A stretch of 64,000 bases of DNA from Macrothele yani (Eukaryota; Arthropoda; Arachnida; Araneae; Macrothelidae). The DNA lies in NCBI GenBank assembly GCA_039090855.1, contig CM077011.1:39761501-39825500 (forward strand). The letters are read 5' to 3'. The stretch's first letter is position 1. Each line of letters begins with the position of its first letter. Made by a program: the position numbers and the translations under genes. Below, one piece after another: positions 31,468-40,176 of the stretch. Under the pieces are notes generated by a model that was not told the origin of the DNA, made no database searches, and saw only the letters and a program-made list of their open reading frames with translations.

Positions 31468-32480
31468 CAGGGAGGCGTAGTGGTCAAAATTCAGGCTTCT
31501 GACCGTAAGTCCGGGTGGACCCAGATTCCAATCTCGAATCAAGCATGGGTGGCGTGTTTGCCTTACGGCACTGGCTCTCTCCCTACCCTGGAGTCAGTGG
31601 CTCAAAATTAGAGACGCATGAAACATGGGTGGGTGTTTGTTTCATGGCACTGACTCTCTCATTACTTTGAAATCAGTGGCTAGAAATTAGAAATTAGGGG
31701 CAGATGAAGCATGGGTGTCGTGTTTGACTTACGGCACTGGCTCTCTCCCTACCCTGGAGTCAGTGGCTCGAAATTAGAAACGCGTGAAACATGGGTGGGT
31801 GTTTGTTTCATGGCACTGGTTCTGTCACTACTTTGGAATCAGTGGCTAGCAATTAGGGACACATGAAGCAGGGGTGGCGCCTTTGACTTACGGCACTGGC
31901 TGTCTCCCTAACCTGGAGTCAGTGGCTCAATATTAGAAACGCGTGAAGCATGGATGGGTGTTTGTTTTATGGCACGGGCTCTCTCACTACTTTGAAATCA
32001 GTGGCTAGAAATTAGAAATTAGGGACAGATGAAGCATGGATGGCGTGTTTGACTTACGGCACTAGCTCTCTCCCTACCCTGGAGTCAGTGGCTCGAAATT
32101 AGAAACGCATGAAACATGGGTGGGCGTTTGTTTCATGGCACTGGCTCTCTCACTACTTTGGAATCAGTGGCTAGAAATTAGGGACAGATAAAGCATGGGT
32201 GGCGGGTTTGTCTTACGGTACTTGCTCTCTCCCTACCCTGGAACTTGTGGCTCAAAATTAGGGAAGAATGAAGCCTGGGTGGTGTGTTTGTCTTGCGTCA
32301 CTGGCTTTTCCCCTGGAAATAGCAGCTGAAGATTAGGGGCTGGTGTAGCATGGATGGGGTATTGGTCTTACCTCACTGGGTCTCACTCTACCCTGGAATT
32401 AGGTGCTCAAAATTAGGAAGGGTTGAGTGCTTACACCCCACCAAGTTGCTCATTGTGGCCGCTAAACATATACCTCGCAA
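31468..32480 (+). repeat. Giant SINE with tandemly amplified body
   Basis: A tRNA-like head (GGGAGGCGTAGTGGTCAAAA, A-box-like) starts it, and a family-1-type 3' end (CAAGTTGCTCATTGTGGCCGC, then a CAACAACAAAAAC tail) closes it. Between them the SINE body is repeated about 11 times with a ~80-bp period (starts near 31543, 31618, 31707, 31788, 31866, 31945, 32032, 32110, 32190, 32271 and 32345). Two variants alternate: one with GGCGTGTTTGACTTACGGCA and one with GGGTGTTTGTTTCATGGCA, so the copied unit became a ~163-bp dimer. The last three monomers are more diverged. Confidence 0.88.
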
Positions 32481-32639
32481 CAACAAAAACAACAAAAACA
32501 AATGGTGATATGCTTTTCCTACGTCACTGTTTCGACCTCTTCTCCGGAAGCCGTGCCCTACTAATATAGCCCATAAATTTGTTTATGGTGGTCGTTTAAA
32601 TCTGAAAAGAAAAAAAACGGTGATATGTTGTTTTCTATT

Positions 32640-32912
32640 GTGAAAACAAAACATATCACCTTTTCTCACGTGAACATCAATGCGAACCGCTACAAGGGCG
32701 CATTGGACCATCAAGAAAAACGATCCGGCATGATTTCGTGTGGTGTGATTCTGTTGCACGGCAATGCTTCTTCGCATGTTGCGAACATTGTGCAGGATGC
32801 ATTAACACGGAAAGGGTGGGAGATTCTGCACCAGCCAGCCTATAGACCCGGTGTTTCACCATGTGTTTCATTTGTTCGCACCCTTAAAAAAGCTTCTTCG
32901 CTGACGGTATGA
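32640..32912 (+). pseudogene. mariner-type transposase fragment (catalytic C-terminal half)
   Basis: The frame reads HVNINANRYKGALDH, SGMISCGVILLHGNASSHVA, WEILHQPAYRPGVSPCVSF and LKKASS. This matches mariner GVILLHDNARPHVA and HPPYSPDLSPCDFDLF, but the second Asp is Gly (HGNASSH) and the third region is degraded (PGVSPCV). It is truncated on the 5' side and inactive. The next mariner remnant follows on the same strand. Confidence 0.78.
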
Positions 32913-34081
32913 CGCTGCGATGCCGACTTTTGACCAATAAAGCGTGGAGCAGTAGAACGTATAGAGGCATTAGGTTTGTCCGAGTGAGTCATTCCTAACG
33001 TAAATCACGGACGGTGTAACATGGCATGCGATAAGGAGCACATTAGACATTGTTTACGGTACAAGTTCGATAAATACAGTACTGCAGCGGCGGCTTGCCG
33101 CAACATCTGTCATGTGTATGGGGAGGATGTAGTTGATAGCACGTGTCGTCGTTGGTTTCGGAAATTTCGGGACAGAACAGAAGCTGTAAAGATCAGCCAC
33201 GTCCTGTATGTCCATCTGTGGTTTCTGACGAGGATGTGGACCAAGATATAACAAAAGATCACATCCAACCGTTCAGGAATTAGCTAAAATCTTGTCGGTA
33301 CACAGAACAACAGTCGAAAGACGGATGCATGCGCTTGGGTTCATCACCAAGTTCGATAACTGGGTTCCGCAACAGCTTTCTGCAAAGCAACGAGAGGAGA
33401 GAATCTTTACCTGTATTTCTTTGCTTTCTCGTCACAGAAATGAACCTTTTTGGGGACGAATTGAACGGGTGATGCGAAATGGTTACTGTACCGTAATGCA
33501 ACGCGTCGATGGACTGTGTGCCAAGGTGTGGAGACTGCTCCATCGACCTCAAAAGGAGGACTGCATCCAAAAATGATTTTGTTGTTACTGTACCGTAACG
33601 TAAAGCGTCGACGGACTGTGTGCCAAGGTGTGGAGACTGCTCAATCGACCTCAAAACCAGAACTGCATACCAAAAAGATTTTGTTGTTTCTGTACCGTAA
33701 TGTAAAGCATCGACGGACTGTGTGCCAAGGTGTGGAGACTGCTCAATCGACCTCAAAAGGAGGACTGCATCCCAAAAACATTTTGTTGTTACTGTACCGT
33801 AATGTAAAGCGTCGACGGACTGTGTGCCAAGGTGTGGAGACTGCTCAATCGACCTCAAAAGGAGGACTGCATCCCAAAAAGATTTTGTTGTTACTGTACC
33901 GTAATGTAAAGCGTCGACGGACTGTGTGCCAAGGTCTGGAGACTGTTCCATCGACCTCAAAAGTAGAACTGCATTCCCAAAAAAGATTTTGTTGTTACTG
34001 TACCTGTAACGTACCAGGAGATGTGACGTACCTGCCAGAAGGACGTACACGACATAAAGGCAGATAGGAATCAGAACAAAT

Positions 34082-34154
34082 GTCCGCGTAGCTTAATTGG
34101 TAGAGCAACTTATTCCGGAATGAGTGGACCCGGGTTCGAACCCCGGCGCGGATA
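34082..34154 (+). tRNA. tRNA-like sequence inside TRIM 5' LTR
   Basis: Cloverleaf by eye: acceptor GTCCGCG/CGCGGAT (terminal G-U); D-stem GCTT/GAGC with loop AATTGGTA; anticodon stem ACTTA/TGAGT; T-stem CCGGG/CCCGG with loop TTCGAAC; discriminator A. The anticodon loop TTCCGGAA is 8 nt, one too many, so the anticodon is ambiguous (CCG or CGG) and decoding is doubtful. A-box TAGCTTAATTGG and B-box GGTTCGAACCC are both good pol III matches. An identical copy lies in the 3' LTR at 34389-34461. Confidence 0.75.
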
Positions 34155-34221
34155 AAAATGACGGAGAAATTTACTTCGTTATAATGGCGCCCGAACTATC
34201 CGGATGACCCGACCGTTCAAA

Positions 34222-34260
34222 ATCTCGCATTGGTGTGATGTTATTTCCACACCGCGAGAT
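34222..34260 (+). other. Conserved stem-loop downstream of TRIM primer-binding site
   Basis: ATCTCG pairs with CGAGAT and, inside, GGTGTG pairs with CACACC across a loop. In copy B the same place reads ATCTCG...CGAGGT, where the change keeps a G-U pair, so pairing appears retained. In LTR elements structures here often serve packaging or dimerisation; that role is inference. Confidence 0.55.
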
Positions 34261-34388
34261 AGGAAAAATATGAGCAGCACTTCGAAAGAAAGAAAAATAA
34301 GGGGGAGATGATGTAACGTACCAGGAGATGTGACGTACCTGCCAGAAGGACGCACACGACATAAAGGCAGATAGGAATCAGAACAAAT

Positions 34389-34461
34389 GTCCGCGTAGCT
34401 TAATTGGTAGAGCAACTTATTCCGGAATGAGTGGACCCGGGTTCGAACCCCGGCGCGGATA
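34389..34461 (+). tRNA. tRNA-like sequence inside TRIM 3' LTR
   Basis: Identical to the copy at 34082-34154, as expected for LTRs made from one template. It is a pseudo-tRNA or pol III promoter module, probably not a decoding tRNA, for the same reason (8-nt anticodon loop). Confidence 0.75.
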
Positions 34462-35055
34462 AAAATGACGGAGAAATTCACTTCGTTATATACCGTAATG
34501 TAAAGCGTCGACGGACTGTGTGCCAAGGTGTGGAGACTGCCCCATCGACTTCAAAAGGAGGACTGCATCCCAAAAAAATTTTGTTGTTACTGTACCGTAA
34601 TGTAAAGCGTCGACGGACTCTGTGCCAAGGTGTGGAGACTGCTCCATCGACCTCAAAACGAGAACTGCATACCAAAACGTTTTTGTGGAGTGCCTGGTAG
34701 GATGTCCAGGGAATAATCCACTGGGAGGTGTTGGCACCTAAAAGAATGATAAAAGCTGACCTCTACAGCCAACAATTGCACAGATTGCGAAACAAACTGA
34801 CATGGAAGAGACCAGCACTCGTCAATCGCAAAGTCGTGATCATTCATCATGATAACGCAAGACCTCGTGCTGCTTTAAACACTCGCCAAAAATTAGTGAA
34901 TCTTGGTTGGGAAGTGTTACCTCGCCCTGCATATTTCTCTGACATTGCGTCTACGGACTACCACATTCTTCCACCATTACAGAACGCCTTCGGTCTCCAA
35001 ACATTTGATGATGTGGACGATTTGTAAACGGCATTATATGACGTTTTTTTATATA

Positions 35056-35330
35056 CACTGCTGGCTACTCAAAATGCAACGCCAAGAAGGACACGAGATA
35101 GGAAAACCACATTTACTGGACACATAACAACAGATAAAAGATGAAACGATTGAGCTTACTGTCCCGCACCCTTCTTATAGTGATTCTCTGTGGCGTGCCG
35201 GGCGCACATTATTTGCGTATGCCCTGCAACGCTAATTGTTTGCATGTTCTCTCACGGGCGACCCATGCTGCGAATTTCAGGCCAATCGGATGCTTCCTTC
35301 TTGGTGTTGCATTTTGGTTGGCCTGCAGAG
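35056..35330 (-). mobile_element. MITE: internal-deletion derivative of the Tc1 at 21413
   Basis: The left ~100 bp (CACTGCTGGCTACTCAAAAT onward, with GGACACATAACAACA) match 21413-21515; the right ~165 bp (TGGCGTGCCGGGCGCA, then GAATTTCAGGCCAAT) match 22660-22822. Everything between, including the transposase, is absent. TA flanks on the left (35054-35055); the right end is slightly worn. The fusion point lies near CCCGCACCC at about 35163. Non-autonomous. Confidence 0.92.
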
Positions 35331-35333
35331 TTA

Positions 35334-35722
35334 AACATAAGAGGTTTTCCCTCGTAGGATTTACCTACTCATAGACAGATGGTGAGAGGTCATACAGAAT
35401 GATGGCAATTATGTGAAATCCTTGGTACGTTTTTTATTGTGTTCTCCTCATTTCTTTGTAGCCTACAAAAACGGGTAGAACTTATGCAGACACCCAATAC
35501 ATTTTTCTTAATTCTGCTACACCTGCCGATGTTCCTTTTCGTTCGTCTTAATAAAGCCACTCGAACGGGTTTCATTACAACACGTTTAATATATGAATCT
35601 CTTCAAACCGCCACTTTCGGTTACTGCCTGTTTAGCACGATGAAATAAAATACTGCAATTTAACAAAATTCAACAGTATATGAATATATGCTTTTTTAGG
35701 TACCAGTAAAAAAGTTTCGTAC
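35334..35722. other. No gene seen
   Basis: Unassigned sequence between the MITE and the PLE palindrome. An overlapping pair of 61-69-codon ORFs at 35390-35648 shows no motif. Confidence 0.4.
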
Positions 35723-36221
35723 CTGAGTAGACACTTAATCCGTCCAAGCACGATAACTAAACAAGAGGCAGAATGGAGCTCACAGCATCCCCAAACCTAA
35801 AAGGTTTTAAATAAAATACAATAAATATACAATTAAAATACAAGTACCTTCGAACAATTATTGGTCCGACAGTGGCCTAGGGCTTGGAGCACGCAGCCGA
35901 GGACGTCTGTCTTACAAGGGCTTGTTTGCCGTATAATTGAATCTGATTGGTATAGTCAGTTCACGTGATCAATCGAATGGAATCCATGTCATGAAATTAT
36001 AATTTTAAGTAATGTTATTATAGTCTACCATACCGGGCTCCCTTTTCTTCTTCTTAACAACATTTTCCAGGGCAAAGGTTGCAACCTCGGAAGTTCATCG
36101 TTACAACAAATGACGATTTATGGAAGATATGAAGACTTTCAGTAAAAGGTGTAGCGCTTTTTGACCGAGTGCTAGTTAGGATCCGCGCCTCTTCCCACAC
36201 AGGTATACACTATTGCTTATA

Positions 36222-37439
36222 CACTACCTATTAACAAGTAATTGGACACCCCTGGAGTCGACGATATATGCGGTCCTGATACACGTCACCGCCGCCGCCG
36301 TTAAATATCGTGTGGGAAACAACAACGCAACCAGTCGCATGCAAGATGCCACGCAGTTCGGAGCTCTCTGATTTCGAGAAAAGTGTAATCGTCGGGTATC
36401 ACAGAAATGGCCGATCCATACGTGACATATCCAGCTAGTTGAAGTACCCAAAATCGACAGTGGCCTATGTGATTGGCAAGTGGAAGATGAGGTGACTGTC
36501 GGAATGTGCCCTGACCCGGCAGATCCACAAAACTGGGAGTTAGAGACCGACGGGTGCTGGCCACAGAAATTCGGAAGAACTGCACCAAATCGATGGACCA
36601 CATCCACGAGGAGTTTCAACAGGCATCCGGTAGTGTTCTTTCGATGAATACCATCCGTAAAGAAGCCCATCTGCTCAGTTATCATGGACGTGCTGCCGCC
36701 CACAAGCCTTTGATCCCCAAGTCCAAAAGCGCTGCTCGGCTAAGGTGGTGCAAAGAACGTCGACTGTGGAACGTTGAACAGTGAAAACAGGTTCTCTGGA
36801 GCGGCAAATTAAGGTTCACCATCTACCGTCTGGATGGCAGGGTCTGGGTTTGGCGTCTGCCTGGAGAACACCTCCTGCCGGAATGTATTGTGCCAACTGT
36901 GAAGTTCGGCGGCCGTGGAGTTATGCTATGGGGTGTTTCTCCTGATATGGCACAGGACCCTTGGTCGCAATTCCTGGTAGACTCTACGCCGAGACCTACT
37001 GCACCATTTTGGATGACCATGAGCTTCCTACGTTGTGGCAGTTTTACGGGGTGGACCCATGTTACTTTCAGGATGACAATGCCACCTGTCATGTTGCGAG
37101 GTCCACCATAGCTTGGTATGGTGACAATGGGCTTAATCGAATGGACTGGCCTGCGCAGATCCTGGACCTTAACTCTATCAAGCACCTCTGGGACGAGTTG
37201 GAACGTCGACTTAAGGAGTCCCCCCACCGTCCGAAATCGGTGAAGGAACTGACCTGTCTTCAACAAGCGGAGTGGAAGAAAATACAGCCGTAGCCGTCGT
37301 ACAACGCCTGGTTGAGAGTATGCCCAGCAGGGTCGCAGCTGTAATCGCCGCTCGTGGAGGCTCCACCAACTATTGAAGGTGAATAAACTTCGTTTTCCTT
37401 TGCTATCACAGGTGTCCAATTACTTGTTGGTAGATAGTG
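36222..37439 (+). mobile_element. Tc1-like transposon inserted in the PLE palindrome
   Basis: The left terminus CACTACCTATTAACAAGTAA continues to TTGGACACC; the right (reverse complement CACTATCTACCAACAAGTAA) continues identically. TA flanks at 36220-36221 and 37440-37441. The insertion breaks the left palindrome arm, so it is younger than the palindrome. Confidence 0.95.
36346..37376 (+). pseudogene. Tc1-like transposase, decayed
   Basis: The start ATG is placed by MPRSSELSDFEKSVIVGYHR, the N-terminal helix-turn-helix. Later pieces: NTIRKEAHLLSYHGRAAAHK, KSAARLRWCKERRLW, SGKLRFTIYRLDGRVWVWR, where the first catalytic Asp is lost (SGKLRF for SDESRF), FQDDNATCHVARS (second Asp) and LDLNSIKHLWDELERR, in which the catalytic Glu is Lys. 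The end is VIAARGGSTNY. Two catalytic residues are gone and the frame is shifted several times. Confidence 0.88.
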
Positions 37440-38247
37440 TAGTTCTCGCAAATGCTGTGTTAGATGAATGTGACCTAATATCATATGTATGTTCACTCAA
37501 TCTTTGAACTCATATTTGTGTTCACTCATTCAAAGATTGAGTGAACACAAATATGATATTAGGTCACATTCATCTAACACGGCACTTGCGAGAACTATGA
37601 GAAAGGGCCTCAACCTACCTGTGTAAGAAGAGGCGCGGATCCTAACTAGCACTCAGTCAAAAAGCGCTACACCTTTTACTGAAAGTCTCCATATCTTCCA
37701 TAAATCGTCATTATGTTGTAACGATGAACTTCCGAGGTATATACCTTTGCCCTGGAAAAATGTTGTTACGAAGAAGAAAAGGGAACTCTGTATGGAAGAC
37801 CATAGGGACATTACTTAAAATTATAATTTCATGTCATGAATTCCATTCGATTGACCACGTGAACTGACTATACCAATCAGATTTACGTATGCGGCAAACA
37901 AGACAATATAAGACAGACATCCTCGGCTGCTTGCTCCAATCCAGAAGACGGACCAATAGTTGGTCGAGTACTTGCATTTTAATTGTATTGTTATTGTATT
38001 TTAATTAAAACCTTTTAACTTTGTGGATGCTGTGAGCTCCATTCTGCCTCTTGGTTAGTTATCGTGCTTGGGTGGATTAAGTGTCTACTCAGTTAGTAGA
38101 ATGCCCGAAATACACCTAATTTTAATTTTCGTACGTATTGAGATATTATGATTTCAGCTAAAAAACAGTGTAACGTACCAGGAGATGTGACGTACCTGCC
38201 AGAAGGACGCACACAACATAAAGGCAGATAGGAATCAGAATTAAACG

Positions 38248-38320
38248 TCCGCGTAGCTCAATTGGTAGAGCAACTTATTCCGGAATGAAGGGACCCGGGT
38301 TCGAATCCTGGCGCGGATAA
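38248..38320 (+). tRNA. tRNA-like module, copy B LTR 1
   Basis: Reads GTCCGCGTAGCTCAATTGGT onward. Compared with copy A, the D-stem is now perfect (GCTC/GAGC), the T-stem has a G-U (CCGGG/CCTGG), and the anticodon stem has one mismatch (A against A or G). The 8-nt anticodon loop TTCCGGAA is the same. A and B boxes are intact. Confidence 0.72.
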
Positions 38321-38570
38321 AAATGACGGAGAAATTTACTTCGTTATAATGGCGTCCGAAATATCCGGATGACCCGACCGTTCAAAATCTCGTAATGGTG
38401 TGCTGTTATTTCCACACCGCGAGGTAGGAAAAATCAGAGAATCCTTTCTCCAGCACTTCGAAAAAAAAAATAAAAAAAATAAGGGGGAGATGATGTAACG
38501 TACCAGGAGATGTGACGTGCCTGCCAGAAGGACGCACACGACATAAAGGCAGATAGGAATCAGAATTAAA

Positions 38571-38643
38571 CGTCCGCGTAGCTCAATTGGTAGAGCAACT
38601 TATTCCGGAATGAGGGGACCCGGGTTCGAATCCTGGCGCGGAT
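38571..38643 (+). tRNA. tRNA-like module, copy B LTR 2
   Basis: Same sequence as in LTR 1 except for one base in the anticodon-arm region (GAGG for GAAG). Both pol III boxes are intact. Confidence 0.72.
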
Positions 38644-38898
38644 AAAAATGACGGAGAAATTTACTTCGTTATAATGGCGCCCGAACTATCCGGATGACCC
38701 GACCGTTCAAAATCTCGTAATGGTGTGATGTTATTTCCACACCGCGAGGTAGGAAAAATCAGAGAATCCTTTCTCCAGCACTTCGAAAAAAAATAAAAAA
38801 AATAAGGGGGAGATGAGATGATGTAACGTACCAGGAGATGTGACGTACCTGCCAGAAGGACGCACACGACATAAAGGCAGATAGGAATCAGAATTAAA

Positions 38899-38971
38899 CG
38901 TCCGCGTAGCTCAATTGGTAGAGCAACTTATTCCGGAATGAGGGGACCCGGGTTCGAATCCTGGCGCGGAT
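38899..38971 (+). tRNA. tRNA-like module, copy B LTR 3
   Basis: Identical to the module in LTR 2. Five such modules in two elements keep the A-box, the B-box and the acceptor pairing. Confidence 0.72.
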
Positions 38972-39005
38972 AAAAATGACGGAGAAATTTACTTCGTTAT
39001 AACAG

Positions 39006-39867
39006 AGATACAAATGTAAAATTTTTAAAATACGAATGTTCTATATAATGAGTTAGTAACCAAGACTAGTTGTGGTTGGAACATTTTTGAAGGGATCGCT
39101 TTGCTATTGAAAAAAAAATTACTTGAATGCAGATAATGCGATCCATCATATTGGTAGTAAGAAATACTTCCTAGCTGACTATACCCTAGAATTGGGATCG
39201 GGTTTCTCAACAGCGCTGTGGTGGTTCTATCCTCAATATACAAAATGTAAACTTTTCGTTAAGCTGTCTCTATCTTTGAAAGTTACAACATTAGAAGAAA
39301 TGGAGTGCGTGAGCATAAAGATAAAATATAATGGCCCTTCAACCGCATTGTGTTTTCTCTGTAAATAGGAATGAAGACAGGCATAAATTTCAAGTCGTTG
39401 TTGTGAGAGCACTGTTTCTCGAACGCAGATATCAAAAGGCAAATGGCATGCTGCAGCTGCGTCGCGGTAATACCAATAACTAAACCCAATAACGGCTGAA
39501 AAATACATCAAAAGGAACCGTCGTTATAAAAAAGTAAATGTTTTACTGCTGCAATGAGAAGGCATTAGCAATGCGATTTTGAGCGCTTTTCATGATCTTT
39601 CTCATCTATGCGTCAGAAACATAAGAAAATGTAGAGAAACTTTTTTCATAACAATGGTTTTTGCGCACATTCTGCATAAACGCTTGCCTATATATAGCCT
39701 GATTTTGCATAAAAAATGGTCCATGATAACACTGATAGATTACTTATATGCATTATCACTGTTATGATTTATCGAAATGTAAAATGTTATAGCCTTCTTT
39801 AGTTTTATTTACACGTGATTAAAAATCGAGAAGCTGAAACCTTGTGCATTTTCTTTCTTTTTTGTTG
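39006..39867. other. No gene seen
   Basis: AT-rich unassigned sequence. Overlapping ORFs on both strands at 39025-39511 are motif-free. Confidence 0.45.
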
Positions 39868-40063
39868 TTCGAGGTTTAACGACCACCGTGAGTAACTCAG
39901 TGGGCTACGAGCAGTGGGCCGTCCCTAATTTAGGATCAGTGGTTCCAGGGAAGGAAGAGAGACAGTGCCGTAAGAAAAACACAACATCCATGCCTCGCTG
40001 GGATTCCAAGTCGGCCCCATCTCTGACGAATGATCAGAAGCCAACGCTTAGACCACTGCTCTA
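39868..40063 (-). repeat. tRNA-derived SINE, family 1 (diverged)
   Basis: Minus-strand copy with the family body (GTTACTCACGGTGGTCGTTA at the 3' side) and a worn B-box (TTGGAATCCCAG). The tail is short (TTTCTTTCTTTTTTG on the plus strand). Older than the 16592 copy. Confidence 0.85.
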
Positions 40064-40176
40064 CCTGTGCATTTTCAGTTGTATCTGTTAAATGTCTCAA
40101 TTGTACTGAACCATCAAACGACAGGAATTGTTTTAACATATAACAACATATGACCGATTACTTGTTGATCAATATA

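Larger units (their letters stand above)
34005..34490 (+). mobile_element. TRIM LTR retrotransposon with tRNA-like module in the LTR (copy A)
   Basis: Total length is 486 bp. Two LTRs of 179 bp (34005-34183 and 34312-34490) differ at only two positions. Each begins TGTAACG and ends CGTTATA, a near-perfect 7-bp inverted pair. Target duplication TACC flanks (34001-34004 and 34491-34494), and the interrupted 102-bp repeat gives an empty-site reference. After one base, TGGCGCCCGAAC at 34185-34196 is a primer-binding site matching the 3' end of tRNA-Lys. The 128-bp interior has no ORF, only a stem-loop, and ends in a polypurine tract (AAAAATAAGGGGGAGATGA) against the 3' LTR. The element depends on a helper LTR element for all proteins. 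Confidence 0.95.
33483..34688 (+). repeat. 102-bp in-frame tandem repeat inside mariner gene (7 units)
   Basis: Units start at TTACTGTACCGTAAT at 33483, 33585, 33687, 33789, 33891, about 33995 (interrupted at 34004 by the TRIM and resuming at 34495) and 34587. Spacing is exactly 102 bp for the first four intervals and between the last two. Units differ by a few substitutions (GGAGGACTGCATCC against AGAACTGCATACC). The frame is preserved through the array. Confidence 0.95.
33021..35027 (+). pseudogene. mariner transposase with internal 34-residue amplification, split by a TRIM
   Basis: N-terminus at 33021: MACDKEHIRHCLRYKFDKYS, then YGEDVVDSTCRRWFRKFRD (first helix-turn-helix of mariner), then SVHRTTVERRMHALGF and KFDNWVPQQLSAKQREER (second domain and linker). 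GDAKWLLYRN at about 33470 is the first-Asp motif. Seven tandem copies of a 102-bp in-frame unit follow, encoding LLYRNVKRRRTVCQGVET...LHPKKIL. After the array come DVQGIIHWEVLAPKRMIKAD, VVIIHHDNARPRAAL (second Asp) and PAYFSDIASTDYHILPPL (third Asp region). Frameshifts and stops exist. The 3' end is lost near 35050 where a MITE sits. A normal protein is ~345 residues; the amplification adds about 200. Confidence 0.88.
35723..38092. mobile_element. Palindrome of two inverted PLE 3' ends, split by a Tc1
   Basis: Ignoring 36222-37439, the left arm (35723-36221 plus 37442-37508) is the inverted repeat of the right arm (37529-38092) around a 20-nt centre at 37509-37528. On the plus strand the right arm encodes RLSEHKYDIRSHSS and NTALART (GIY-YIG helix), then FTESLHIFHKSSLCCNDELP and RYIPLPW, the PLE C-terminus, followed by a 3' untranslated region. 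The left arm carries the same on the minus strand. So two PLE copies truncated at the same place are joined head to head with their 3' ends outward. No target duplication is visible at the outer ends. Degraded hammerhead-like words occur at 35843-35876 and 37941-37975. Confidence 0.85.
38169..39001 (+). mobile_element. TRIM with tRNA-like LTR module, three LTRs in tandem (copy B)
   Basis: Structure LTR-interior-LTR-interior-LTR: LTRs at 38169-38348, 38494-38673 and 38822-39001 (180 bp each), all TGTAACG...CGTTATA. Target duplication ACAG flanks the whole (38165-38168 and 39002-39005). Primer-binding sites are at 38350 (worn, TGGCGTCCGAAA) and 38675 (TGGCGCCCGAAC). Polypurine tracts AATAAGGGGGAGATGA precede LTR 2 and LTR 3. 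One target duplication around three LTRs implies a tandem formed before integration or by later LTR-LTR unequal recombination. No ORF. Confidence 0.94.

Noticed and set aside
31543..32400. CRISPR-like array (regular repeats)
   Set aside because: Monomers are contiguous with no unique spacers, belong to a SINE, and the DNA is eukaryotic.
33280..34050. 256-codon minus-strand ORF with 34-residue repeats
   Set aside because: It is the antisense shadow of the 102-bp repeats in the mariner gene.
34005..34490. Interpretation as a tandem tRNA-derived SINE
   Set aside because: SINEs lack paired terminal repeats, a primer-binding site, a polypurine tract and 4-bp duplications; all are present here and there is no A tail.
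34082..38971. Five tRNA-like sequences as ordinary host tRNA genes
   Set aside because: All five lie at the same place in LTRs with target duplications, and the anticodon loop has 8 nt. They are kept as tRNA-like modules, not decoding tRNAs.
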